A stretch of DNA of 64,000 bases from Magicicada septendecula (lineage: Eukaryota; Arthropoda; Insecta; Hemiptera; Cicadidae): assembly GCA_034769895.1 (NCBI GenBank), contig CM068373.1:284427379-284491378 (forward strand), given 5' to 3'. Every line of letters starts with the position of its first letter. Within the stretch, counting starts at the first letter, position 1. The position numbers and the translations under genes were made by a program. Of this stretch, positions 9,211 through 22,597 are shown one piece after another. The notes under the pieces were generated by a model, which had not been told where the DNA came from, did not search any database, and saw nothing but the letters and a program-made list of their open reading frames with translations.

Positions 9211-12200
9211 CAAACTCGTGTGTCGTCTTCTTACTGGTACCTCTGTAAAATGTAACAGTGTGTCTGAGTAATTTGTGTCTGTGTTTCTTACCACTTCGTC
9301 CTCGCACGGTAATGTAACTCACGATGTTTGAGTCCGTAGCGAACGTACGGATAACCAGGTATCGTGGTTCCCGATCTGAGGTTCAACAGTAGTGTGTAAT
9401 TCCCGGGTGGCGCCACTTTTGTTTATTTAAAACAATTAAAATTGTCTCCTTATCAGTGTTTTATTCGAACGATGTGAAGAATTCAATTCGTCCCGCCTTT
9501 TCTCGATTTTTGTTAATCGAGTTGGCAGTTACAGTATTCGCTGCTTGCGCGCTAGGTGTCACATCAGAGACATTCGCTATACATTATATTTTTAAGAATA
9601 CACTTTTCTAATGAAAATAAAACACAATTTACCATACACAGTATAGATTTATTATTAATTTGAAGTTAATATTTTATAGACACAAGTTGTAAATAATTTT
9701 TTATATAATTCTGCACCGGTTAATTCTTTATAAGACTCTCCTCTGGGTTTAATCAATCGATTTTGAATACAAACAAACATACAGCATGGCGTTCTATGAC
9801 ACCGATCAACTAATATTACGTTCGACGGTTGTGGGGTCTTTTGATCACGTTAAAAGGCTCAGATGCAATTACAATATTAAAAATACACAACCTTACAATG
9901 TTTTTACTTAAGTATGGTAATGTGTAATGATAATTGGTTTGTTTAAGTGTCGTACAAGTGGTTTAAAAGTTGTACATAAATATGAGGTTAGTTTTATAGC
10001 TTAACAAATTTTCAGTGTCTTAATATTACGATTTAATCTTTGAAAGAGAACAAAAGTGATTCAGTGGTATTCAACATATATTGAGAAATATTCAAAGTGT
10101 GTTAATTTGGAAGTTGAGATAATTTAATTGATACTTAACAGCGTTGTAGTACGTTATTACTCTGTAGGTCGGGAAGGAAGGATTATGGTAGCAATATAAT
10201 TCATTTGTCCTTTATTCGGGCTTCGGCATCATTTTCAAAGTTTTTTGGATTTATTTATACACTTCGTCTTCAATTAAACGTCTTCTCCATCAGGTCATGG
10301 TGTTCAGTATTCATCAGACTCCTTTTCGATCAATTTCTATACATTATTTTACTTTTAAAATATTTTAAATATGAAAATGTGTTGTACTGAATTCTCGCTT
10401 CTGGTTTTCATGAGCGTCACTTTCTAAGTAATTGTATTCAACGGTAATTACCTCTTCAAACCGTCGTTTCCATGGTTACATCATTATTTTGATTGGGCGA
10501 GCTGGACATGAATACATTGTTATCAATATTTGAATTCCTTTCAAATCTTCCTATATCTTCTGACTTCCTTCCTCCTCTTATCTTCCTTCTTAGTTATTAT
10601 CTATTTGCACTGTCATTTGTATTTTCTCACAAAGATTATTTTGGTATCCCACAACATTGGGTTTTTTCAAGTTTTCTAAGTTTACAATTAATTTCATACT
10701 TACTAATTACATTTCTCTGTTTATATAATTCCTTAATTTAATATTTTGTTTTTAATAATATTTACCATTCATCCTTGGTGAATTAGTCACCTTGGATTTG
10801 TCCATTACATGATTATTTTTATACAATCAGTAATTGTTTATGTTTGACCGTTAGGCCTGTTTCACATCTAAGTAGCCATTACTGGTTTTTTATGGTTTCA
10901 TAAACAATATATTTCATTTAATCCTAAATCGTTATTTTGCTTTTATAATTAGGTTTAATGTCTCTGGAGGTGTTTTAATTTAGTCTTTTTATGATCTTTG
11001 TATGCAACAACTGTGTTATTCAATATTTTTTGCTAATTATTTACTAACAGTTTTCTTCCTTATAACTTAAACATTGTTTTCTTTCCTTATTTTAAGTACT
11101 CTGCCACTGTCAATAACATGGCTATTAATTACTATTTATTTCTAATATAACATATAACATTTAGGTTTATGTTTGGGATATTTACCCCATCCATCTTCTA
11201 TTCATAAACAATTGTTTATGCAATTCATCAACACTGATTATTTAATATGTGTGTGCAATTCATTATTCCTTATTTATTGTTCAGGTGCGAAACAATCTCA
11301 CCTCTATTAAACTTTTTTCATTAAACTTCCCTTATAACATGGGTATTTTACTTAATGTTAATACATACTTATTTTCTAAGGCTCTTTGCTCTCCCTTCCA
11401 TGTTAACATCATCTTATTACTTTTCCTTGTGATTCACACCTTTAAACTTTACAATACATTCTTAAGTTTATAACAATATTATTTCATAGTCATCACAGTT
11501 AATATCACTCCTTAGTGTTCATTATTTACTGAATCAATGTTCTATTCTAAATATTATTCATTGTAACTTTGTTAAATGTTATTGTTAACTCTTAAAACTT
11601 AAACATAGGTTATTTTACTAAGTCTTTATCTTAGCCTTCTCTACTCTTACTATTTTTATTACAGACAATATTTTTATTTATTTCTCACTTGCACTTTCTT
11701 AAATTATTTAGTGTTCATTATAATTTACTTAGTGTTTCTTTTGTATTATATCACTCTAGGATAAATCACTTTCACTAGTTCAACTTCCGTTTATTTCTCA
11801 TCATTTTATTCTCTTTCTCTACACACTATCTATATAAAATTAATTATATTATGTCTTTCTTTGTTAACAAATTACATATATTCCTAACTCTTTGGTTAGT
11901 GTACTTTTATCTATTGTCTTTTATTACTGACTATTTACAATTGTCATTCAATCAATACTAACATTCATTAATAGTTTTGGTTCTTAACCGGTTTCATTTT
12001 CTTTATTATTTTGGATTACATTATTTCTCCCTTCTCTATTTTTTATTCCTTGTCTGGTTTTTCTTGATGTGTTTCCTTTTGTTTTCTTCCTCGTGGGTTT
12101 GTTCTCTCTTGGTTTTCATTCTTCTTCTCCTTCACTTGTCTTGTTTTCTTTATTTAGGTTCCTTAACTGGCCAATCTCTGGGGTTGGGTCAATGGCGTTT

Positions 12201-12370
12201 GTCTGTCAGTCTATTAGTTGAGTTTCTTTATTAATCACTTTTGGTTTATTACTCCTTCTCCTTCCATGTTAATTACCTTTTATATATTTTTTACTCTCCA
12301 CATTATTTATTTATGAAAATATAGGATTATTTAGCATTTTTTATGCATACTTATTGTTATCAAAATTGAT
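9211..12370 (-). mobile_element. Element F: probable piece of another LTR retrotransposon inside D (5' LTR plus leader, minus strand)
   Basis: Alignment of D with C stops near 9210, and clear alignment returns only near 12770. On the minus strand AATAAACA is followed by AAAG and TGGCGCCACCCGGGA (about 9400..9415), which looks like an LTR end and primer site. A short open frame with a basic start (minus, 9322 down to 9125) follows. The T-rich stretch from about 9420 to 12370 would then be a long LTR. I could not fix the right boundary or find a second LTR, so this is a tentative call. Confidence 0.3.
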
Positions 12371-13112
12371 CTGAATTTGGCGATGTTATAATATATAACG
12401 TCGATGTTGGTCATAAAAGATAATTATGATTTTGTTTTAAAGGATCAGGATCATGAAGGATGATTAATAATATTTAAATAGATAGATTGTTCCGAAATAG
12501 TGAGCTTATGTTTTGTTCTATATAAGAATTATATAGATAAATTGTTTTGTTTATTCTCTTAAACTTAATTAATTGTTTTAAATATTATTGCATTAGGGTA
12601 AAGATTTATATTTCTTCTGTTGAAAGTGAAAAAGAGTTAAATATTATCGATTGGAATCAAAATTTTAATAAAATTTTGGAGTGAAATAAGAGAAAGATAC
12701 ATCTATAATAAATCTTGTATTCATCTATGTATTAGAGATATTAGGAGTTAAAAAAAAAAAAAAAAAAAAACCCAGTGCTTCTTAACACAAACCAGCACAT
12801 AGCTAAGGGGAAACAGATCGGTTAGGGATATGGTAGTATACAAGGTCACTATTTAATTGGTAATTTGATGTTTCAGTGTTTGGTGATGCTGTGGCGGCGG
12901 TCCTGAGCTGGCCAGCGCATCAGAGCAGGATCATCAAGTGCCTGACTGGCCTTGCGGTGTTGGGATCTCGAGAGAGAAGTCCAGTAAGGTCATGTACTGT
13001 ACTGTCATGATCACTGGACCAAGGGGTAAGTTATCGATATTCTTTTTATATAAACATTACATGGGGTTGTGGAGACATATCCTAGCTGATCCCTTTAGGA
13101 AGTATGAATGTG
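12371..13112 (+). other. Element D distal 3' untranslated region
   Basis: From about 12770 the sequence aligns with element C 49830..50170. Shared pieces include ACACAAACCA, GATGTTTCAG, GTCCTG-GCTGG, GAGAAGTCCAGTAAG, GGACCAAGGG and GGGGTTGTGG. A run of 21 A's lies at 12750..12770. No gene is seen. Confidence 0.5.
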
Positions 13113-13162
13113 TCAATGAGAGTTTTTATGCTTCGTCATAAAACCTCTCATTGAGGGGGTAT
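13113..13162 (+). promoter_or_regulatory. Element D polypurine tract with abutting stem-loop
   Basis: An 18-nt arm (13113..13130) pairs at 17 of 18 positions with 13137..13154 around a 6-nt loop. The 3' arm ends TTGA and runs directly into GGGGGTAT (13155..13162), the plus-strand primer next to the LTR. Confidence 0.65.
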
Positions 13163-13975
13163 TGTAACGGTACAAATAGGTCCGTATAGGGATTTTGGGT
13201 CAATAACAGATATAAATTTTATTGTAAATTAAAGTTTCATAATCCATGAGTGTAAAGTTTTCTAACGAGTGGAACGACGCAGAAATCAGTGTGGGGTTTG
13301 CGTCAAGGTCAGTGGCGTATGTGCAAAACTACAGCTTTTCTGCCAAAACAAACGACCGATCCTATGTAAACGTCATCTAAAGAATGTCAGACGTAATTGC
13401 TGCACCTTAAAAAACCAAGATGTCATCACCAAGAACAACAGAATTGATGACGCGACAACCCTTCCACCTCAATAATAAGCGCCATATTGTCACTCTCAGT
13501 CGACTTGTATTCTTCGTGCGAACTACACGTTGTCAAAATTGCTGGCCAGCAAGTCTTTAAAGTAACAACAAAATGTAACAAAAAGTGAATTTAAAACTAG
13601 TTGAGATCAAAAGTATAAAATGTAGAGACAGTGAGTGCAGTTACTAAGAGAAAATCCAGTAGTTCGGCAGCATAACAACATGAACATGAGTGACGCCTGA
13701 CTTGATCTTCATCCAGCAAAAGCAGGAAAGTAGACATTTCCCACATTTTAAACCAACAACACCTTTTAATGTTTGAGCTCAAGTAACAGAAAATGTACCA
13801 TTTTAATTAGTATGTGTGAGAGCATGTGTGCGTGTGTACCGGTACCTAGAAATCACAAAGCATTGGTTGACGTTATGTGATTCATATAACTTAAAAAACT
13901 TGAATTATTAAAACTGCAGTAATGGTCTAGATTCACTTAAATATGTAACCAGAATAATTGGAAGTCAATATATAT

Positions 13976-16201
13976 TATCACGGAAAACTGCATTCTCAAC
14001 AATTTTATGGGGACAAAGTCATATGATACCCAGGGAGAAATATAAATTTATAGAAAGCGGTGGTTTTTTCTTTAAAAGTAAGAAAACATTAAAATATGAA
14101 GTAGGGAGCGGCAGAAATTCAATAGACGACCTTGCGTTAACGCCTGTAAGTCAGTTAAAAAATTACAAATATTTACGGACGGGATGGACCGTCATAAAAC
14201 TGTATTGTTTGCTAGGGTGTACGAAACATTCACCAAGATTGTAAAAGTTAAGTGCATCTAACAAAAGGAGCTATATTTTAGAAAGAGAGCGTATAGAGTG
14301 AGATGGAGAGTGACGCTAAGTTTTCCTACCACGTGTTCACGCGCATTTAGTGGACGAATAACGGATAGCATCATTTTTTACACGGGTTGTTTCATTAAAC
14401 AGATTGGGTAGTTTTGAATTTAGCGGTACGTCAGACCAATAGGCATGTAGTTTATCAATATTGAGTGAGGGTAGTTGGTAGCGAAGTATAAAAAATATGT
14501 CGAGTAAGAAGTTAAGGCAGTCAACGGAGTGATTACAGATATTAGACTCGTAACATTTATTTTAGTCTACGGGAAAATCACAACACTAAGACTCGTATTA
14601 GTTGTAATACAAATTTGTCAGTAAATTTAATAAGTATATTTCAATCGCCACGTAAATCAGTTACGGTAACGCGATAGTAATCTGTGCGGAAGTTAGCATC
14701 GTAAACACTTAATAAATGTTCATATAAAGAACTCTAGCGCAACTAAAGAAGATCAACTTAAAACCAAGTAACATATCTAAGTTTTAATTAATACAACATC
14801 AACCGTTTAAAAGTCGAGTTACCTAGCGATTTAAATGTGTGAAACGTCATTGTACGGGACAGTCGATCAAGAACAGTTATCAATCTGGTGTTAGACGCAC
14901 TTAGCTTTGTTAATGAAATACTGTGTTTTTCTACAAGTGTATTAGTATACAGCACCTGTGTAATTATCACTAAGCAAGTTGAGTGAATTGTGTAACACTT
15001 GTGAAACCAGTGTAATTAGTGCGACCTGACAAGGATAACTATCCAACGGATACTTCTGATCACCAGCCTGGAAACCACATCGTGGAGGACATCACATCGC
15101 AGAGTAATTCAACAAACACGTAAATAACAACAATGAACAATCATTTTCTTATTGCTTACTAATATCAATTATATGTCAATCTTGTTTTGGTGACTCAATT
15201 AGTCTACGAATCCATTGCTAAGAAATAAACATTAATCAATTTTATAGTAAATGATTGAAGTACTGAATTATAAATTTGTAATATTTGAATGCAACCGTTA
15301 TTAAAAAACTTAATTAATAACAACTAAATTGTGTTTTAGTACGTAGGCTTTCACGGCCGGTGTCATTACGATTATCTTCTAAAACTTCCGGGCTGAAAGG
15401 CCATGGTCGATTGCTTAAAATACTGCTAAACGTTTCGGCCGCACCACCGGTGGCCATCTTCAGTAGCGAAAAATTGTGTTCGAATAGATGACACGCCGAA
15501 CACGTCTCCCAATGGACTGGGAACAAGCAACAGTGAGTTACGGCTACGATGCCTCTATTTATAACTTTTTTGGCCGCTTCAGGTGTATCGCGCGGACCAA
15601 TGAGAAGCCAGCTCGTCATACTCGATTCTGATTGGCCATGGAAAATAAACCATGCCAGACACTATTTAAGGAGATGCTTTCACCTCGGCGGTTCATAGCG
15701 ACGGCCAATCAGAATCGAGTATGACGAGCTGGCTTCTCATTGGTCCGCCCGATACACCTGAAGCGGCCAAAAAAGTTATAAATAGAGGCATTGTAGCCGT
15801 AACTCACTGTTGCTTGTTCCCAGTCCATTGGGAGACGTGTTCGGCGTGTCATCTATTCGAACACAATTTTTCGCTACTGAAGATGGCCACCGGTGGTGCG
15901 GCCGAAACGTTTAGCAGTATTTTAAGCAATCGACCACGGCCTTTCAGCCCGGAAGTTTTAGAAGATAATCGTAAATTGTGTTTATTTATTACTGGCGCCC
16001 TGAGATAATTCTAAAGAGTCGGTACACGAAAGTAAGTGTGATATCTTATTGTTAAAATTTGATATGTGATAAATATTAATTTTGTCATTGAATAATTTAA
16101 TTTGATAAACTCTTACTTTATACATGCTCGTAGGCCAAGTAGTATGCAAAGTAGTAACAAAATAGTAGTGATATAAGGCCTATATCTAAAAGTGTATTAC
16201 A
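13976..16201 (+). mobile_element. Solo LTR of element A family, with a palindromic insertion
   Basis: This is the reverse complement of the LTRs at 27695..29212 and 34796..36313. It starts TATCACGG and ends GTATTACA, flanked by ATAT on both sides within an AT run of D's LTR (uninterrupted in the other LTR at about 5109..5136). There is no internal region, so it is a solo LTR. It is about 0.7 kb longer than 1518 bp because of the 15334..15972 insertion. Confidence 0.8.
15334..15972. mobile_element. Palindromic (foldback) DNA element, 639 bp, with 8-bp target duplication
   Basis: AAATTGTG flanks both sides (15326..15333 and 15973..15980), and the intact family A LTR has this site once. The arms 15368..15637 and 15703..15972 are near-perfect inverted repeats of 270 bp around a 65-bp loop. 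The left end carries 34 extra bases not mirrored on the right. Both arms contain the same apparent frame (a 101-codon and a 95-codon version), which is best read as a by-product of the palindrome. The 8-bp duplication fits hAT-type mobilisation; no transposase is present. Confidence 0.7.
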
Positions 16202-16619
16202 ATATATGGTGTAAATGTATCATACGTAAGGCGGATATAGCGAAAATATATCGCAGCCATCTTGTATTTTGGATGAAAAGGAGAAAGACTCCATTTTGTT
16301 GATGTTATAAAATATAAAATTTCAGATAATAAAATAAACACAAGTTTTAACTCATGCAATCAGAGTCGATTATTTCACAACAACCATTGTGTTTTCTGAG
16401 CACGCTTATTGAACCCTGGAGCCCGCAAGTAAAATATATTATGTTGGTAACAACACAACATGGCGATTACCCGAAACAGCATAGTAAACATATGTAAATG
16501 TTGACAAGAAAATTATAAAAGGTAAGTCAAGTAAAAAATGAAAATAAAAAGAAAGTTTATTAACAAATGATGACCCGAACAGTGACAATTTAATAATTTC
16601 AGAAGTAAGTTTATTAACA

Positions 16620-16760
16620 AGGACACAGATGTGTGGGTAGACCAAGGAAGAGATGGCTGGAGGATTAGTGAGGGAGAACTGGTAGCACCTTGCCTATGCT
16701 GTGTTGTGAAGATGAAGATGATGATGACCAAAGATAGAAACAGACCAATGAAAACTTGTG
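16620..16760 (+). pseudogene. Possible LINE 3' fragment
   Basis: One frame reads HRCVGRPRKRWLED followed by a stop, a phrase typical of the carboxyl end of RTE or related LINE reverse transcriptases. Nothing else of such an element is recognisable. It begins where element D ends, so D may have inserted into it. Confidence 0.35.
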
Positions 16761-17005
16761 CAAAAGGCACAAAAGATGAAAGAAAGACCTTGAGAATGAC
16801 TTATGGAATAACTAAAAGAGATACGCCAAGTGGAAATCATGTCACTGAGATTTCAAGTACTTCTGGCCAGCACCAGGTGGGAGCACACAAGGATGCAACT
16901 TCTACACATGGTTGCGAACAACCTCTGCTCTATATATAACATAAACAGACTTAACTACAAAAATCCATTTTACAATAGTCTGCAAATGTAATGGTCCCAG
17001 CTTAC

Positions 17006-17192
17006 CTCCGGTGACTTTTCCTGCCCAGCGTTTTTCTGATTCTGAAGCGTAACAAGATGAGCATTCATTTTAAGCCAGTTAAACTCGTGTAATAACTGGA
17101 TCCCTTGGCTGCCATGTTCAAACGGAAGATAAAATAAATCACAGAGGAGTTGCAAATCTTCAACAGTTAATTCTCTGTCCGCATCCAATGGC
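17006..17192 (-). CDS. Oga: Single exon resembling O-GlcNAcase (OGA)
   Basis: On the minus strand an acceptor (TTAATAGTTCCAG) is followed by 187 bases open in one frame, then a donor (GAG|GTAAGC at 17005..17001). The encoded segment includes ELTVEDLQLLCDLFYLPFEH, which I recognise as close to a conserved segment of the animal nuclear/cytoplasmic O-GlcNAc hydrolase. That enzyme removes O-linked GlcNAc from Ser/Thr of intracellular proteins. The exon would lie C-terminal to the catalytic domain, in the stalk-type helical region. Neighbouring exons are not in the window, or are too short for me to find among the transposons. The family assignment is from memory; the exon structure is seen directly. 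Confidence 0.65.
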
Positions 17193-17735
17193 CTGGAACT
17201 ATTAACAACAGTAATTTACTTTTATATGCTACAGAAAAAATGAAGAACACATTGAATAAAAATATTTTTTTTAACTAGGAATTGGTTTTTTCTTGAAGTT
17301 CGTTATTTTATGAACAAAAAATATACAAAATTATCATGAATTATCAATAATATTTTGGCTAACATAATATTTTTCAATGTCAGCCTGAAATTTTTGTTTT
17401 CAAACTTTTCATAACCTAAAATTTACTATTATTAAATCTCTGATACACTTTACACTTTTTGATTGCCACTTAATTATGTTATTATATTAAGGATGTTATT
17501 TTAAAAATAAAAATAATTTCATATTGAATGATCATTTGAACTTTAAATCAAACCCGCTGTACGATACAGCCTTGAACTTGCACAATTCATAGACAACTTC
17601 AGTATCCGGTCAGTCTTCAAAGGGTGTGCACCCATACTGAAGTGTGTAAGTACAAAGTAACGTAATTTTAACATTTAACGACCTCAACTGAGTGAATTAA
17701 TCTGATGATGGAACATATGTTCTGAAAAACGTCAT
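17193..17735. other. Probable intron sequence, no gene seen
   Basis: AT-rich. It contains a 10-bp inverted pair (ACTTCAGTAT and ATACTGAAGT, about 17594 and 17632) around a GGGTGTGCACCC core, perhaps a scrap of an old element. No coding frame. Confidence 0.4.
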
Positions 17736-18576
17736 CTATATTAATAAATCTCTAGGGGGGTCTACGTTTGTCCGCGGTAATCTCAGAATCTACTGAACCG
17801 ATTTCAATAAAACTTTGCACGCTGATAGCAGGTACCCAACGGAAGGTTTTCTACTTTATTTGATAACGATAGGTTAAAAAGAACCGAAGTTATTTATAAA
17901 AAAAAACTAATTTTTTTAAACCCACGGCTTCGATCGCGAATATTTGTATATGATTGTTGTGGTAACTGTTGAGGTAAATTGCTAATGGTACATCTACATT
18001 AATAATATTCTTATATTGTAAGTTATGAATATCCAAAAAGTGTGAAGCAATAGATCCATCATTCATGTTTCCTCGATACGTAAAATCAAAATTTGATAAT
18101 TTAGTAGATATTTACAAACATGCAGTAACACAATTAGATAAAATGTTTATTCGCATAGAATAACACAAATAGTGTATACATAAGTATACTGATATCAGTT
18201 AGTCCATTTGAATATTTACATTTTAGTAGGGATATGGAATTCTTATCAGCATATGGAATTCACATAAACTATACAATAATTCGTTTGATTATATTGTAAC
18301 ATTGATTATATAGTACACGTTGATTCTGACAAACCATACTCTTCGACATTTGAATATTCAGTATGTGCAGTAGGGATAATTAATTTTCAAGAATTAACTT
18401 ACTTCACCTCCGTCATGCGATGAGTGTCAGTGATGTAGTATCAGTGCCTTTTTTCGTTAATTTAACGTCATCGGTAAGTAATATGTGCAATATGTATTGT
18501 ATAAATTATTAATTGCCCCCCCTAGATTTATTAATATACATAAAATAAATACATTTCCACTTTTTTTAGCTTTGCA
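17736..18576 (+). other. Helitron 5' region with inverted terminal-like sequences
   Basis: TATTAATAAATCTCTAGGGGGG at the start of this region recurs inverted near 18516..18543 (CCCCCCTAGATTTATTAATA). Part of the region (17933..18185) is also inverted relative to 27027..27276. No gene; either an unusual Helitron end structure or a small non-autonomous copy in front of the ORF. Confidence 0.45.
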
Positions 18577-18978
18577 ATGGCAAAAAGACGATCATGTTTA
18601 GGAAGATCTACTGCTGCTGCGAAAAGAATGAGGCATCTTAGAGCATCTGAAAATGACGTAGAAGGAGTCGAAATGCAATCAGCTCCTAGAAACTCTTCAG
18701 AAAATCTGGATTAGAAGAAGTCTTACGGGCTGAAAGTTCTATGAATCGTGAAAAGACAATCATGTTTAGGAAGATCTACTGCTGCTGCGAAAAGGTGTCT
18801 TAGAGCATCTGAAAATGACGTAGAAGGAGTTGAAATGCAATCAGCTCCTAGAAACTCTTCAGAAAATCTGGATTAGAAGAAGTCTTACGGGCTGAAAGTT
18901 CTATGAATCGTGAAAATAGATTAGTGGCACAAAGACGCAGGCAAGCGACTCTCAGATCACGAGGTCCTACTTTACGAT
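18577..18978 (+). pseudogene. Helitron protein N-terminus, tandemly duplicated
   Basis: The ATG at 18577 opens a basic N-terminus (MAKRRSCLGRSTAAAKR) typical of Helitron proteins, preceded by a TTTTTTTAG acceptor-like run. A segment of about 165..175 bp is repeated head to tail (about 18580..18750 and 18755..18920), and both units carry the same in-frame TAG after SSENLD. The duplication therefore copied an already broken gene. Confidence 0.6.
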
Positions 18979-19058
18979 GAAATGCAAAATTAAATAGTGG
19001 TTTCAATTATAATCCAGTTATTAACTACGCGAATGAAACAGATATCGGATTACCGAGT

Positions 19059-19391
19059 ATGGTTTGCCCACATTGCAAAGCTTTAAAGTGGAAAAATGAA
19101 TCACATGGATTATGTTGCTCTGCAGGAAAAGCGCGATTACTTCCTCCTCCAGAACCGTTGAAATCATTATTAAATGGAGAACATCTTTTATCGAAAAAAT
19201 TTTTGAATGCATTAAGATTGTACAATTCAGCTTTTCAATTTACATCATTCGGAGCCAATGAAATAGTCGAAGGGAGCTTCATGCCTACTTACAAAATTCA
19301 AGGGCAAGTATATCACCTCATGGGATCATTACTCTCCACACAAAACGAAGTACCAAAAGTTTTACAGGTGTATTTCATAGCTGATTATTGA
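19059..19391 (+). pseudogene. Helitron-like N-terminal domain (zinc-binding)
   Basis: The 110-codon stretch begins CPHCKALKWKNE and later has LCCSAGK, matching the cysteine pattern of the Helitron-like N-terminal domain. It ends at a TGA at 19389..19391. The next fragment (19410 on) is in the same frame, so the TGA looks like a point mutation in one long protein. Confidence 0.7.
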
Positions 19392-19409
19392 CAGCAAGGT
19401 GAAACAAGA

Positions 19410-19877
19410 ATGGATCACATTCGTAACTTAGATAAGACATTAGTAACAGAACTTCAAAATGTACTTCATGCAATCAACCCATATGTTAGTGAATTGAAAA
19501 GTGCGTTTGAATTTGTAACATCTGCAAATAATAATCAGTGCAATATTGTGATTCATGCTGATCGAAAAGAAAATAATGAAGAGCACAGGGGTCGCTACAA
19601 TGCACCGACAACTAATGAGGTGGCAGTAGTTTTAATTAACCAGGAATGCGATAAACGCGATATAATAATCCGTGCGAGGGATCATACGCTACATCGAATT
19701 GCAGAAACACATCGAGCTTATGATGCTTTACAATACCCTTTAATGTTTTGCAGAGGAGAAGATGGTTATCATTTTACATTACAATTAGTCGCTCCTCAGA
19801 CTGGGTTACAAACTACTAAGAAAGTTTCAGCTCTACAATTTTATTCTTACAGACTCATGATGAGAAAAGATGAGTAA
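19410..19877 (+). pseudogene. Helitron protein, region between N-terminal and Rep domains
   Basis: Reads MDHIRNLDKTLV through a segment typical of the Helitron region upstream of Rep (residues such as NEVAVVLINQE and HRIAETHRAYDALQYPLMF). Ends at a TAA; the family homology continues past it in the same style. Confidence 0.65.
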
Positions 19878-19925
19878 AATCATTTAATTTATTACAAACA
19901 GCTTCTGAATCAATATATTGTTGAT

Positions 19926-20767
19926 ATGTATGCTAAGATAGAGATGGTAAGGCTTATATACATCTGTACTCATCAAACTCAGTTAAGAGCTGAGAATTAC
20001 ATAGATTTGCAAGCTGCATTACGAAATAATGAAAGTTTGGATAATTTAGGCCGTTGGTCATTCTACGTACCAAGTTTCACAGAGGTCCACGATATATGCA
20101 TGAGCGAACGCAAGACGCTTTTTGCTACATATGCAAATACTTGCAGCCTGATTTATTTATTATGTTCACTACAAATTTTAAGTGGAGAGAGATTGTCCAG
20201 GAGTTGCACCAAGGCTTTTCAGCTCAAGATCGACACGACTTGGTAGCACGCATATTTCACCTGAAATTGATGAAATTAATGGATTTCTTAGTGAAAGGTA
20301 AAATTTTTGGCTCAGTTGTCTGCTACATGTACAGCGTAGAGCGGCAAAAAAGAGGTTTGCCCCATGTGCATATTTTGTTCTGGTTAGAAGAAAAAATACG
20401 ACCAGATCAGTTAGATTCTGTGATTAGTGCAGAGCTGCCGGACCCTGATAAAGATCCAGAGCTTTATGATATAGTTAAAACACATATGATTCATGGGCCA
20501 TGTGGAACAATTAATGCACAGTCACCATGTATGAAGGAGGGTCAGTGTACTAAACGATATCCTAAATCGCTTACAAAAGAAACGACGATAAATGATGACA
20601 GCTACCCTAATTATCGCCGACTAAGTCCTGAAGATGGATGTTTTCAGTGTGAAATCCGTTTCAGAGATGAGATTTTGATAGTTGACAATAGATGGGTAGT
20701 TCCATACTCGCCGGTGCTTTCACGAACTTTGGTGCTCACATCAATGTTGAATTGTGTAGTAGTGTAA
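19926..20767 (+). pseudogene. Helitron Rep (HUH) endonuclease domain, frameshifted
   Basis: Begins in one frame (MYAKIEMVRL, as in the VDMYAK segment of Helitron proteins) and switches near 20075 to the frame of 20054..20767. It contains KRGLPHVHILFW, where HVH is the metal-binding HUH motif of rolling-circle nucleases. A further frameshift lies near 20725. The downstream tyrosine motif is split by the insertion at about 20786. Confidence 0.75.
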
Positions 20768-20774
20768 AATCTAT

Positions 20775-22560
<1,786 letters not shown>

Positions 22561-22597
22561 ATTACTGATGCTGATTTGAGTTTATACAAGGAAAGCA

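Larger units (their letters stand above)
4798..16619 (+). mobile_element. Element D: decayed Ty3/gypsy-like LTR retrotransposon related to element C
   Basis: The partial 5' LTR (4798..5548) matches the 3' LTR (13163..16619, interrupted by a solo LTR). A primer site follows at 5551, and a stem-loop plus GGGGG tract precedes the 3' LTR. The body holds a broken coiled-coil gag start, a frame ending KIRLLFDDGG, remnants of protease and reverse transcriptase (about 7540..8085) that align with element C pol, and a long 3' untranslated region that also aligns with C. The first ~493 bp of the 5' LTR lie left of the element E insertion, outside the window. Confidence 0.8.
13163..16619 (+). repeat. Element D 3' LTR, interrupted by a solo LTR of family A
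   Basis: It starts TGTAACGG and ends TTATTAACA. Removing the inserted 13976..16201 and one ATAT duplication leaves about 1227 bp, matching the 5' LTR where both are visible. Confidence 0.8.

Noticed and set aside
10205..12234. Several hydrophobic frames of 60 to 85 codons
   Set aside because: T-rich non-coding sequence gives Phe/Leu-rich frames by chance; no homology between neighbours and no gene signals.
15314..16008. Two matching frames of 101 and 95 codons on opposite strands
   Set aside because: Same sequence read from both arms of a palindromic element; no known domain and no sign of translation.
16631..16939. 102-codon plus-strand frame after element D
   Set aside because: The better-supported reading in another frame resembles a LINE end (GRPRKRWLED); this frame has no recognisable domain.
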